Assembly (NCBI RefSeq): GCF_037027585.1
Contig: NZ_JAXCLE010000003.1
Span: forward strand, 186,001-250,000
DNA length: 64,000 nucleotides
Direction: 5' to 3'
Source of the DNA: Solibacillus ferritrahens
Lineage (GTDB): Bacteria; Bacillota; Bacilli; Bacillales_A; Planococcaceae
A program made the position numbers and the translations under genes. The notes beneath the pieces were generated by a model. The model had not been told where the DNA came from. It was given only the letters and a program-made list of their open reading frames with translations, and made no database searches. Positions 54,001 to 62,180 of the stretch are shown here, one piece after another; position 1 is the first letter of the stretch; every line of letters begins with the position of its first letter.

Positions 54001-55039
54001 TTTCTACATTATGATTGAACCTACAGTGATTAGTAATACCTCAACTGGTATTATTGAAAAGTTAGAAGCATTAATAAGTATTGATGCCGTTTATTGGTCT
54101 ATAGAGGTATATAAGTTTATTTATTCTTCAACAGAAAAACAAATCTCATTATCATATTTATATAATGCAATTGAATTGTACAATAAGGATGGAATACAGG
54201 AATTGCAAGGAGACTTAGTGTATTTGAATTCAGAAGGGTTATTACCATGGTCAGAAAAGTTAGTTAATGTATTGATTAAGGAATTTGAATTTATAAATGA
54301 TGACATGGTAAATTATTTTAATCTAGTTAGTTCTGAAGTCTCAGAAGAATATATCTTAAGGGAACTAAATGGAAATTTACCTTTATCAACAATATTAAAT
54401 TTTAAATGGAACTCAGAAAAAGCAAATACAGCTTATTTTATTGCCTTATTTAAGAACGGTTTATCAAGTGATGATATTAAAATTCAAATAAACGAAGCTA
54501 ATTATTGGGATAAAGAAATATATGATGAATTGTTTAATCTCTCGAAAGAGTATGCAATACAATATGCATTAAATCAAGAATCCCAACTTAATGATTGTAT
54601 TTTCTCTCAGGAAGATTTCGATTTATTTACGAAGGAAAATTTTGATGATAATCTAATTATTAATTTATTTAACTATAATAAATTTGAATCAAGTTTAGAT
54701 TTTAGAAATTGGTTACTTAAAAAACATAGATATGAGAGAATTTTTGAGTTTCATAATAGTGAGAAAGTAGTGAGCAGTTTTGTAAAACAAGAAAATATTT
54801 CAAAAATAACTAAATCCTATATTGAGAAAGCAAACTTATCTAGGACTCAGATTTTTGAATTGTTTTCTAAACTTAAACCTCCATTTAATTCCATTGGATT
54901 AAGAAAAGGAAATCGTATCCCTTACTCTAATGAGGAAAATAATTTAGAACTAATGAATTTACTAGCTGAAAGGGAAATTGTGTCTCCAAAAATTACGATT
55001 ACAGAAGAGGAAATAATAATAAATAATAAAATGAAGTAG
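51053..55039 (+). CDS. Giant YobI/KAP-like P-loop NTPase with two membrane helices
   Basis: The 1328-residue protein has Walker A GAYGAGKSS at 42-50, two membrane helices at about 130-148 and 164-190 inserted within the NTPase region, and Walker B VVFEDLDRFE at about 234-243, the arrangement of KAP/YobI NTPases. After residue 450 comes a long helical, Ile/Asn/Lys-rich region with many leucine-rich segments that may be a repeat scaffold or sensor. KAP proteins are membrane-tied and some act in phage exclusion. AT content is even higher than in its neighbours. It ends 470 bp from the right att site. Confidence 0.75.
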   Translation: MDDLEFRSLIPDTELDNKKQPYIDAIKWAINNPEIKNIAITGAYGAGKSSIIDTFIKHKNMEKSTVKISIATFDKESIKNATDEVNNIPIENVLEQQILQQLFYKIEPDKIPFSQFTRINEINKYKALSLISFIFFMCIIGYLILFKDGLNKGLELFISKDINKTILVSLVGISLFVLFTLLIYLCVLIIQKLGLSKFGFGNTSIEVVTKDNNTVFNRYLDEIIYFFQQSKFQYVVFEDLDRFENIGIYERLKGLNIILNGTKQLEKQNITFIYALKDDLFTNNDGKHDIYNRTKFFDFIIPTIKVAHSSNAESLLLSILSNEFISEEKPNGLTKDFIEDIALFINDMRILINICNEYKIYKEALNNNSITLNRLFAFIVYKNIYPGDYSKLLNNDGKLFGILNIRGKIIDQIENDIQEIQHKINLGIQSDLYNPTDIAILFNLKKKEELRYLNKISIHNSSGEFIQSIEAKNSFHPDIIHFTGLFEICMGLKNDFTVHLYRSNHQPITKKGNDFFSTVADGNFLERFKGIYYKSETENLQNDKEELQKKIQRIKRESLSKLIKNGDLESELLENLKSGSELIYFLIRNGWIDESYEDYLSYFYVGSLSNNDMKFLKAVRNGTILEVDFTLSNLSKIIERIKLEDISSNAIFNYNLFEYMIKNSEKYGYKLNKMILHMFNNNDEGIKNYYGFIEYSYKNQEYKIIGDLFNFLKRIDIHFWIHTKDKLDSVQKQNYLYFIISSWNFIIPDEFDLEGLESLKEYTEEQYLPSLYENCSKDCIQKFSDNLNVKYKNISTLNLENCSYILKHNLFEINKINMEHLLQEINIKNAIENELFGIYIEENIETFIYNVINTLDSYIEDETVLTNYLNNEKISDKAKFILVEKYSEKLNDLSKLHSVNEVVRKNKFKSNVNNLDFILNHEDSDSIINFNEIFNNPLNLTELLNDKENIYKLEDDNYLRLMNELIISENIDRDILLDLVGNSFYIMIEPTVISNTSTGIIEKLEALISIDAVYWSIEVYKFIYSSTEKQISLSYLYNAIELYNKDGIQELQGDLVYLNSEGLLPWSEKLVNVLIKEFEFINDDMVNYFNLVSSEVSEEYILRELNGNLPLSTILNFKWNSEKANTAYFIALFKNGLSSDDIKIQINEANYWDKEIYDELFNLSKEYAIQYALNQESQLNDCIFSQEDFDLFTKENFDDNLIINLFNYNKFESSLDFRNWLLKKHRYERIFEFHNSEKVVSSFVKQENISKITKSYIEKANLSRTQIFELFSKLKPPFNSIGLRKGNRIPYSNEENNLELMNLLAEREIVSPKITITEEEIIINNKMK

Positions 55040-55075
55040 AAGGCTGCTTAACTTTTATGAGATTTAAACCATATT

Positions 55076-55177
55076 GTGGAGAATAGGATTAGTGTATCAG
55101 CTGTAGGGGCTAGTGTTACTGGTGCTACTACATTTGCTCTAGGATACGAAGTTAAGTATATGTTGAAAAAAATATAG
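55076..55177 (+). pseudogene. C-terminal gene fragment
   Basis: A 33-codon stretch without ribosome site reads ISVSAVGASVTGATTFALGY and ends in VKYMLKKI. It looks like the hydrophobic tail of a larger lost protein (a GTPase or DUF697-like tail is a guess). It lies in a 927-bp gap (55040-55966) otherwise without genes. Confidence 0.35.
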
Positions 55178-55505
55178 AAATAGACGCTGAACAATTAAAA
55201 TCGATATATGTTTTTTGCAAAACAGAATTGCTATGGGTATAATTTTGGATGAACTAAAATTCACTTATATAAGTACACAAATGTTTCTTAAATAACATTT
55301 TATTCAAACCAATCTAGTAATCCAGGATGTGTAGAGGTTTCACAATTTTTGTTAACTTTGTGCATTTAGCAATAAGAACAAGCTAGTCTCCCTGTATGGG
55401 TATTTTTTGTGCGGTGTTAACACGTCTGGCTATAATCTGGCTAATAATAATTTAAAGTGCTTGGAAACGTTGGTATGACTAGGTTTATACGCAATTAGTT
55501 CAAAT

Positions 55506-55523
55506 TCCCACCGTCTCCATACT
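55506..55523. repeat. Proposed right attachment site
   Basis: TCCCACCGTCTCCATACT is identical to 28688-28705. It is preceded by GTTCAAAT in place of GTTCGAC, so T-loop-like resemblance continues, but with changes. The two copies are 26,818 bp apart and in direct orientation. Confidence 0.65.
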
Positions 55524-55555
55524 ATATAGTCGTCAGAAATGGCGTTATATGTGAC

Positions 55556-55602
55556 ATAAAGCATAAGTTTTCCAATTGAACAGCTTATGCTTTATTTTTT
55601 AA
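55556..55602 (+). terminator. Terminator just outside the right att site
   Basis: ATAAAGCATAAG (55556-55567) and CTTATGCTTTAT (55584-55595) pair; TTTTT follows. A terminator directly after an att sequence is what would follow a tRNA/tmRNA gene, though no such gene remains. Confidence 0.8.
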
Positions 55603-55867
55603 AGTTAAATTTTTTAGTATCGATGTTAATTACCTTATTTCTTCAATGTATAATCAAGAAGTGCAATTGAGCATTTGCTTTAGATTCAAAATAAAAATTA
55701 CAACCAAACAAAAAAATTTAAAGTAATTGTTTTTTCCCACATGTAAACTATTGAAGATTTAGACTAACCATAGTATTAATTTCTTCATTTTTAGTTACAG
55801 TTTATATTCTCACATAGCTATTTGAGGTTAGTACCAAGCGGTTGAACTAATAACATTTGATTTGAAG

Positions 55868-55889
55868 ATATATATATATATATATATAT
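55868..55889. repeat. AT dinucleotide microsatellite
   Basis: Eleven AT units in a row, in the noncoding stretch after the right att site. Confidence 0.9.
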
Positions 55890-55966
55890 CCAAGACCTGT
55901 TGTCCAATGGTAATCAAAAGCATAGTCACTACCAACCCCAAACCATTGAAGTTTAAACAATAATAT

Positions 55967-56446
55967 CTAAGCTAATTTATCATCTACATCTGAGGTATCT
56001 ATATCTTCACCAAACCAATCTTTGAGTTTTTCTTTGGCTTTATTTTTAACATCAGCATCAATATACATTGCTACTTGCCATAAAGCTATAAGTAGTACTC
56101 CTATATCATCTGTATAGCCTATTCCTGGTATTGGATCTGGAATCAAGTCTATAGGTAAAATAAAGTAACCTAATGCTCCAATTATAATCGTTTTATTTTT
56201 TGCAGGTACCTCTTCCTTTTGTAAAACAAAATAAAGAAGTAGCGTCGCATAAATTGCAGTTGAACCAACTTTTTTAGCGTATTTCTTTATCTTATTCCAA
56301 AGCCCATCTTCTGAATAATGCTTACTAAATTTTTTGATTTTTTCTTCATCCATCGCCTCGGCATTACTTTTTAAGTCTTCAATTTCTTCATTACTAAGCA
56401 ATTTTATTTCATCTACTTGTTCTTTCTTTTTTAATTTCTCAAACAT
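55967..56446 (-). CDS. DUF1232 (YkvA-like) membrane protein
   Basis: The 159-residue protein has a charged N-terminal half and the DUF1232 core GYFILPIDLIPDPIPGIG followed by YTDDIGVLLIALWQV (about 105-140). A hydrophobic segment precedes it (IYATLLLYFVL). Role unknown. AGGAGG lies 8 bases before ATG. Confidence 0.82.
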   Translation of the reverse strand: MFEKLKKKEQVDEIKLLSNEEIEDLKSNAEAMDEEKIKKFSKHYSEDGLWNKIKKYAKKVGSTAIYATLLLYFVLQKEEVPAKNKTIIIGALGYFILPIDLIPDPIPGIGYTDDIGVLLIALWQVAMYIDADVKNKAKEKLKDWFGEDIDTSDVDDKLA

Positions 56447-56665
56447 TTTAAATCCTCCTAGTCTTTAATAAATGTAATTTTTAGAAAAAATAATGTAGGG
56501 TTTATAATTTCGAAAAGGGACTTATGGTAAAAAAATAAAATTATACCTGTTTTTTGTATATCGATTAACATTTTAACATAAATCCCCTAAACTATTTCAA
56601 AATGTTATTTTTAATATTTAGGGGTTCTCATTCTACTTGAAAAATAATACACAGTAATCAATTTA

Positions 56666-57721
56666 TCACTGATGCTTTTGTATAATTTCAATTATCTCCG
56701 CACCAAAAGAATTTATTTTCATTTCACCAAGTCCGATAACTGATTTTAATTCGTCTAGGCTTCTTGGTTGCTTTAGTAATAAATCGTATAGTGTTTTATT
56801 AGTAAAGATGTGAAATGCTTTCATGTTTCTTTCCGTTGCTAATTTCATACGGTATTTTTTTAAAGCTTCTTCTAAATCTGCATGATTCTGTGTGACGGGT
56901 GTAATGGATACGCTACTTTCATTTTGGTTATTTATAGTTTCTTCTAAAAGTTTGATCTCCACTGTGTCCATTTCTTCACCACTATTCGTAATTTTAAAAT
57001 GAGAGTCTTTGATATATTCGCTCATTTCTCTCATACGATTGTCCATAAAGTGAACTGGAGAAGGCTTTTTTAGTTCTCTTTTTATAAACTCAACTAAGCC
57101 GTCTACGCGCAGTATTTTATCCTTTACTTGTTTACTAGCTTTTTTTGTATTTATAATGGTTCTGTTATTTGTAAAAACAACTACACTTTTTATGGGTGTT
57201 TGATTAACTGCCCCCATAACCTTCATATATGATTCAAATATTTCGGCTTGTCTTTCCACTTGGCGAACGGGACTATAGAATCCCTCCTGAAATGTTAATT
57301 TATTGCCTTTATACACTTGTCGAATGAATTCATCTTTCTCATTGACTAAAATATTGCCATAGTAATTTTTCACTTCAATTAGTAACAAAAACTTTCTTGT
57401 AAGCACTACAAAGTCTATTTGAGCCTTTAAATCATTGTGGGCGACTCGAACATCGTGCAGAATATGTAATGGTAGAAATGAATTTTGTAATTCAAAAAGA
57501 ACGCTGTTTTCACCTTTTAAACCTAGTTCTATTAGCTTTATTTTTTCATTAAGGGATTTATGAGCTTTTACATCTTTTGTATATTCTAATTCTTTTTTAT
57601 ATTGATCAATTATCTGAACACTTTCTGTCGATTCTTTTATAAGGATGGGGGTCTTTAAGTTTTCTTTATCCGTAAAAGCATTTGCAACTCTTTTCAGAAA
57701 GCCAACCTGTTTAAATTCCAT
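56666..57721 (-). CDS. NERD-HRDC domain protein
   Basis: The 351-residue protein has a NERD nuclease-like domain at about 75-190, with Asp in HNDLKAQIDFVVLT and Glu-x-Lys in LLIEVKNYYGN, and a C-terminal HRDC domain at about 280-350 (KYRMKLATERNMKAFHIF, then LKSVIGLGEMKINSFG). NERD proteins are thought to act on DNA and occur near mobile elements. GGAGG lies 10 bases before ATG. Confidence 0.85.
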   Translation of the reverse strand: MEFKQVGFLKRVANAFTDKENLKTPILIKESTESVQIIDQYKKELEYTKDVKAHKSLNEKIKLIELGLKGENSVLFELQNSFLPLHILHDVRVAHNDLKAQIDFVVLTRKFLLLIEVKNYYGNILVNEKDEFIRQVYKGNKLTFQEGFYSPVRQVERQAEIFESYMKVMGAVNQTPIKSVVVFTNNRTIINTKKASKQVKDKILRVDGLVEFIKRELKKPSPVHFMDNRMREMSEYIKDSHFKITNSGEEMDTVEIKLLEETINNQNESSVSITPVTQNHADLEEALKKYRMKLATERNMKAFHIFTNKTLYDLLLKQPRSLDELKSVIGLGEMKINSFGAEIIEIIQKHQ

Positions 57722-57902
57722 GCAATTTTAACCTCCGAGTATTGCTAAAATAAAATGTATATAATTTACATTTTAGCACAAATATTCAATGTATATTAGG
57801 TGGCATAGAAATCTACAGTAAATGTTGAGGCTTTCTCTGTTTTTAGGAGGGAAGGTGGTGATGGTGAGGGGGGCTCTTCACAGAATAAGATAAAAAGGGG
57901 GA

Positions 57903-58220
57903 TTGCAGGGTGCATTTTCACTTTTTGTCTTAACTGAACTAATTATATCCAGGCCTCTTCTTCAGCCGCTTCGTGAGATAAAAAAGGGCTATATCGTAGA
58001 TTCAATTAAAGATTTAATACCTGTTTGCCCAAATTGCCACTCGATGCTTCATCGCAAAGAAAAGGGATCGCTTCACCTGTCGATAATTCATGCAACAGAC
58101 AAAATTCTAATTCTTACGGCAGTTCATCATCATGTTCATACGATCGTAGTTCTTCATCTGATTCTGTTTCATCTTCCTATGATTAATCTGTGGAAGGCGA
58201 AGGGGGGAATGCTCTATTAA
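57903..58220 (+). pseudogene. Mosaic of HNH-nuclease and Ser-rich tail remnants
   Basis: One frame reads EIKKGYIVDSIKDLIPVCPN followed by CHSMLHRK, the C-terminal zinc half of an HNH endonuclease, without its HNH core. From about 58075 a different frame gives a Ser-rich tail (GSSSSCSYDRSSSSDSVSSS), like the end of another protein. The full frame has no ribosome site. Two joined gene scraps are the simplest reading. Confidence 0.65.
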
Positions 58221-58287
58221 TTAATAGAAAAAACAGCCAAAGTTTCATTGGCTGTCAGAACTGCTTGGTTATTAAATATAAACAATA

Positions 58288-58431
58288 CTAAGGTCTTTCT
58301 TGATGAGGTTTAGAAGCTGGAGTACCACTACCACCGCCATTATCATAGGCACTAGCAGACAATGTAGTTCCACCTACTAATATTGCTGAAAGACATAGAG
58401 CGGAGACGATAATTTTAAAAGTTTTTTTCAT
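58288..58431 (-). CDS. 47-residue exported peptide
   Basis: ATG 58431 has AAAGGA 8 bases upstream. The product is a classical signal peptide (KKTFKIIVSALCLSAILVGG, ending LSASA) and a mature tail of about 22 residues, YDNGGGSGTPASKPHQERP. No Cys in the mature part. Possible signalling peptide or cell-wall-associated peptide; not recognised. Confidence 0.62.
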   Translation of the reverse strand: MKKTFKIIVSALCLSAILVGGTTLSASAYDNGGGSGTPASKPHQERP

Positions 58432-58835
58432 ATTCTTCTTCCTTTCTAATTGTTTAAATAAATACTACCATGTAATAAATGTTAAATATATGGTCAATTA
58501 GGAATATTCTTCCAACAATGTTCGACATAGAAAAGTCGATTCAATACACCTTCTTCCCTAGAAAAAGAGGTGAAACCGTCTTGGGCTCTAGATAGTAGAA
58601 TATTTTACTTTCATTAATATGGAAGAGATATATAGTGTAGAAACTGAATGATGCAGAAATAACAGAATTAAATGAACAATTTTTCCAAGCAATGGGAAAA
58701 ATTGTTGAAATTTTTTCTCATCTTACATCAGAAGTACAAAATTAAATTTTTTAGAAATTAAAAGGATATTTAACAAATAATGGAGAATTAAGCGGTTGTA
58801 AGATGAATTATTGAATAGAGGAGGAGATTATATTG

Positions 58836-58997
58836 ATGAAAAAGAAAAAATCGTTATGGTCAGTTTTTGTTGGGGCTCTTCTGCTTATGAGTTTGTCATT
58901 TGGTACGGGAGCTAGTGCTATGGATGAAGATGTAGGAGGAGGCGGTGGTTGGAAAGAACCGCCATATTGTATTAAGGGCAAGGGCTGTGCACATTAA
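58836..58997 (+). CDS. 53-residue exported peptide with Gly-rich mature part
   Basis: ATG 58836 (or TTG 58833) follows AGGAGGAG. The signal peptide KKKKSLWSVFVGALLLMSLS ends at GASA; the mature tail has a Gly run and then PPYCIKGKGCAH, with two Cys that could form a disulfide. A terminator follows at once. Compare the divergent peptide gene at 58288. It might be a bacteriocin-like or signalling peptide. Confidence 0.65.
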   Translation: MKKKKSLWSVFVGALLLMSLSFGTGASAMDEDVGGGGGWKEPPYCIKGKGCAH

Positions 58998-59015
58998 ATT
59001 TAAATTCTCATCAAG

Positions 59016-59046
59016 GCACTCATTTACGTGGGTGCCTTTTCTTATG
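59016..59046 (+). terminator. Terminator of the exported peptide
   Basis: AAGGCAC and GTGCCTT pair around a 12-base loop, then TTTCTT. The rest of the 58998-59384 gap shows nothing clear. Confidence 0.75.
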
Positions 59047-59384
59047 CATTGAAAACTGTATATCATGCAGTTATGTGAATGATTATTTGTCATTTTGTAA
59101 TAAATAGAAATTAGTTACTCGAATAGATAATTAATACTCCTATGAAGGAAAAGTAGATAATAATGTGTATACAAATTTTGATATATTGTTTAAAATTAGT
59201 ATAAATAAAGTACAATTTGACTAATCTTGTGTTAATTAGTGAGGAAAAGTACTTAGTTACGAGGTAATGTAGTAAATTATTTGGAAAATATGCAAAATAA
59301 TACATATTTAAAACAATCTATTGATGCAACATGGAAATACTTAAATAGCATACACACAAACTTTGAAAATAAAAAGGTGAAAAA

Positions 59385-59966
59385 ATGAGACTAGTATTAA
59401 AAGATAAAAATATGAGTATAAAATACAATCAGATAAAAAACACCTACCAAATATCTATTGGTTTTCAGAAATTTACGAATCAGTTGAAAGATTTAAGTAA
59501 AAGTAATATATTCTTTTCAACCAATAAACAGAATGTAACTGTGGATGGCTTTATAGCTTTAAGTGATTCATTATATATCCGGATATTGATTATTCATAAA
59601 TTGGGCTCCATCGCGAAAGTTGATAAGGATATTAGTAATAGAAACTTAGTGAAAATCAAAATTGATGCTCAAAAAGAGAATATAATAATCAGCATTTTTC
59701 CGGGAATTTTCAAAGAGTTGTCGCTTGAATATTTTGAAAGTAAGGTTAACTTTAAATCTACTTTACTTAATAATTTCTATATGGATTTATCCTTAGCTTC
59801 AAGCCAAGAAATTATCATGGAAAGGTGGGATAAAGTCTCTACACCGAATCAAAATGCTTTAAATAAGGATCTCAAAGTATCAGACATTAATAGATTCAGT
59901 AATAGTCAGAACACTGATGGAAATCGAAAGAAAAATGAATTTCTTACGGACTCTTTTTTGTACTAA
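59385..59966 (+). CDS. Unknown 193-residue protein
   Basis: The product is basic and beta-rich in its first 130 residues, with a polar Asn/Asp-rich tail. AAAAGGTG lies 6 bases before ATG. A second ATG ten codons on is possible. No motif or membrane segment is seen. Confidence 0.5.
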   Translation: MRLVLKDKNMSIKYNQIKNTYQISIGFQKFTNQLKDLSKSNIFFSTNKQNVTVDGFIALSDSLYIRILIIHKLGSIAKVDKDISNRNLVKIKIDAQKENIIISIFPGIFKELSLEYFESKVNFKSTLLNNFYMDLSLASSQEIIMERWDKVSTPNQNALNKDLKVSDINRFSNSQNTDGNRKKNEFLTDSFLY

Positions 59967-60006
59967 GTTAAATATATTATAGAAGCAACGGATTTCTATC
60001 ATTTCT

Positions 60007-60036
60007 AAAACCCTTGTACACTCAAGGGTTTTTAAT
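60007..60036 (+). terminator. Terminator, near-copy of the one at 28734
   Basis: AAAACCCTTG and CAAGGGTTTT with a 6-base loop and T tail. Confidence 0.8.
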
Positions 60037-60106
60037 TTTGTGAGTCATTGAAGCATAATTTCCAATTTTGAAATAGGTAAAAAAATACAAAAAATCCCTA
60101 TCATTT

Positions 60107-60433
60107 ATGAAGGGTTTAGATAGGATTAAATTAGTGATTAAGGATGCATTTGGCTTTGAGCAGCCTATCATTAAAGTGCAAGTAAAGCATCGGAAATCAA
60201 CAGCTGGTTCACCTGAAATTCAGCAATTATTAGGAGCAAATCCGTTAAAAGCAAATTGCTTATTTGTCTCTACGGGTGGATTTACTTCACAAGCTATGAT
60301 TGTAGCGAAGCAAAATTCGGTTAAATTGGTTGATTTGGAGGAACTCGTGCAATTAATTATTGAATGGTACGAATTGATGCCAAATGATACAAGGGCATTG
60401 CTGCCATTGCAAAAAATGTATGTGCCTGAATAG
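60107..60433 (+). pseudogene. 3' remnant of an Mrr-type restriction endonuclease
   Basis: The 108 residues are only the end of a nuclease: DAFGFEQPIIKVQVKHRKST contains the Gln-x-Lys end of the Mrr catalytic motif, and LLGANPLKANCLFVSTGGFT with VDLEELVQLI is its usual C-terminal part. The N-terminal domain and the first catalytic acids are missing, and no ribosome site precedes. The gene is broken at its 5' end. Confidence 0.72.
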
Positions 60434-60549
60434 TTGAAATGACAGGTGACTAGTGTAATTACTTTAGGGGAGTTTTCCGTTGTTATAGGAGAGGTTGGAC
60501 AAAACTAAAACTATCATTTTCTTCTCACAGAGAAAAATAATGGTTTTTG

Positions 60550-60710
60550 CTATAGTAAAATTGATTTGCATTCTGGGTATGCTTTCCACGGGCGTGGCCT
60601 TACACGAAAGTTTCAGGCGTCACGCTATTCCCATAGGAAGCTATGCTTATAGTGAAAGTCGTCTGCCGTCAGCTACTCTGGCCCCCTCCGATTCCAATCT
60701 TTTAACCCGG
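60550..60710. repeat. Degenerate GC-rich intergenic repeat
   Basis: GCTTTCCACGGGCGTGGCC at about 60580 and GTCGTCTGCCGTCAGC at about 60659 look like a worn, inverted copy of the GC-rich element at 14988-15090. A 78-codon frame runs across it without support. The gap 60434-60812 has no gene. Confidence 0.5.
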
Positions 60711-60744
60711 CCTCTTTTCTTAATTAGATGACTTGTTAATGCAA

Positions 60745-60778
60745 TAAAAGCCAGTCCCGACAAAACCGGCAACTGGCT
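60745..60778 (-). terminator. Terminator of hmp
   Basis: AGCCAGT (60749-60755) and ACTGGCT (60772-60778), with inner CCCGAC and CCGGCA pairing; minus-strand tail TTTTATT. Confidence 0.82.
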
Positions 60779-60812
60779 GTTTCTTCATATTATATAAGGG
60801 TTTTGCAATAAC

Positions 60813-61973
60813 TTAAGCCGTCTTCTTAATCTGCAATGCCATCGCAGCACCGAAGAACTCATAGTGAATTTTATCTCCAGGTACACCTAGCTCGACTAAG
60901 TATTGAATGACTGTTTCCATGAATGCAGTTGGACCACATACATACACTTCCATACCTGGTACAAGGAATTCCTCGATTTGAGCTTTTGTTACATAGCCAT
61001 CTAGATCCGAATAAACTGCTTTGTATTTACCGTCTGTAGCTGCTACATTTTGTTCGATTGATTCTTTAAACGCTGCTACATTTTCGTTGCGGGCACATTG
61101 GATGAATGATGCTTGGCGGCCTTCCATTGTTTTAAGCATGCCTTGTAGTGGTGTTACACCAACACCGCCGCTAATAAATAGAACAGGGCTATCATTTTGT
61201 ACTAATGTGAACACACCTGCTGGAGCACTTACATCGACTTTCGTGCCGATTTCTGCGTTATGCAGGAAGTTTGAAACAATGCCGTTTGGTGTTACATCGT
61301 CTTCACGTTTAACAGAAATGCGGAAATAGTCTTCCGTTCCATCAGTAAGTGTGTATTGACGGTTCATTAAGAACTCTTCACCCGGTACTTGCGTACGTAA
61401 TGTAATGAATTGACCCGCTTTGAATACAGGTAATTTCTCTCCGTCAGCAGGTTTTAAATAGAAGGATTTCACTGCTTCGCTTTCTTCCACAACTTTTTCA
61501 ATCGTAAAATCTTTGAATAAGCGCCATCCTCCAGCGTTTTCTGTAGCTTGGTATAAATCTTCCTCCACTGAAATAAATACATCCGCAATGACGCCGTATG
61601 CTTTTGCCCATGCATCGATAATGTCATCAGTAGCTGCGTCTCCAAGTACTTCTTTAATCGCTGCTAATAAATATTTACCTACAATTGGATAATGCTCTGG
61701 TAAAATACCTAAGCTTACGTGTTTATGTGCAATTTGAACAACAGCTGGAACGATTGCCTCTAGGTTATCGATGTGAACTGCTGCTGCATACACTGTGTTT
61801 GCTAAAGCTGTTTGCTGACGGTCTTTCTTTTGGTTTGTATGGTTAAAAATGTTCAGTAATTGTGGATTGTCTTTAAATAGATTTGAATAGAAAGTTTTTG
61901 TAATAGCTAATCCGTGTACCTCCAATACTGGTACTGTAGATTTAATTGTATCAATTGTTTGTTGTGCTAACAT
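60813..61973 (-). CDS. hmp: Flavohaemoglobin (nitric oxide dioxygenase)
   Basis: The 386-residue protein has a globin domain (1-137) with the distal TFYSNLF region and proximal His in VVQIAHKHVSLGI, then an FAD-binding part (RQYTLTD, GIVSNFLH) and NAD-binding part (SGGVGVTPL, VYVCGPTAFM). It turns NO into nitrate. ATG 61973 fits family starts (LAQQTID); a GTG three codons upstream is closer to GAGGGG than usual. It is divergent from nsrR. Confidence 0.95.
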   Translation of the reverse strand: MLAQQTIDTIKSTVPVLEVHGLAITKTFYSNLFKDNPQLLNIFNHTNQKKDRQQTALANTVYAAAVHIDNLEAIVPAVVQIAHKHVSLGILPEHYPIVGKYLLAAIKEVLGDAATDDIIDAWAKAYGVIADVFISVEEDLYQATENAGGWRLFKDFTIEKVVEESEAVKSFYLKPADGEKLPVFKAGQFITLRTQVPGEEFLMNRQYTLTDGTEDYFRISVKREDDVTPNGIVSNFLHNAEIGTKVDVSAPAGVFTLVQNDSPVLFISGGVGVTPLQGMLKTMEGRQASFIQCARNENVAAFKESIEQNVAATDGKYKAVYSDLDGYVTKAQIEEFLVPGMEVYVCGPTAFMETVIQYLVELGVPGDKIHYEFFGAAMALQIKKTA

Positions 61974-62054
61974 AAAGCGCACGTCCCCTCAAAATTTGGT
62001 TAGTTTCTTTCTTGCACACTCAATATACTGCTGAGTAAAGTTTAAAGCAATATG

Positions 62055-62108
62055 AAAAATACATCTTTAACAAATCTGTCACAAACATATATCTAAAATA
62101 CATCTTTT
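62055..62108. promoter_or_regulatory. Candidate NsrR sites between hmp and nsrR
   Basis: AAAAATACATCTTT (62055-62068) and AAAATACATCTTTT (62095-62108) are direct repeats; the second is part of ATATATCTAAAATACAT, similar to the AT-rich dyads bound by NsrR before hmp in bacilli. Confidence 0.5.
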
Positions 62109-62180
62109 AAAATTAAGTCGTTCTAGTCGACCAAACCTTATAAAATGTTATACTGAAAGTGAAGAAAGATGGTGAACAGC

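Noticed and set aside
28837..55039. A retron or diversity-generating retroelement in the island
   Set aside because: No reverse-transcriptase motif such as YxDD in a suitable frame was seen in any gene of the element.
28837..55039. A conjugative element with full transfer genes
   Set aside because: No relaxase of MOB type, coupling protein or VirB4-like ATPase was seen; only a gene-II-type initiator is present.
58635..58744. A frame reading LNDAEITELNEQFFQAMGK before the exported peptide
   Set aside because: It lacks a start codon and ribosome site and would need a frameshift from an upstream ATG; too short to call even as a fragment.
60495..60731. A 78-codon frame upstream of the hmp terminator
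   Set aside because: It overlies a degenerate intergenic repeat and lacks a ribosome site.
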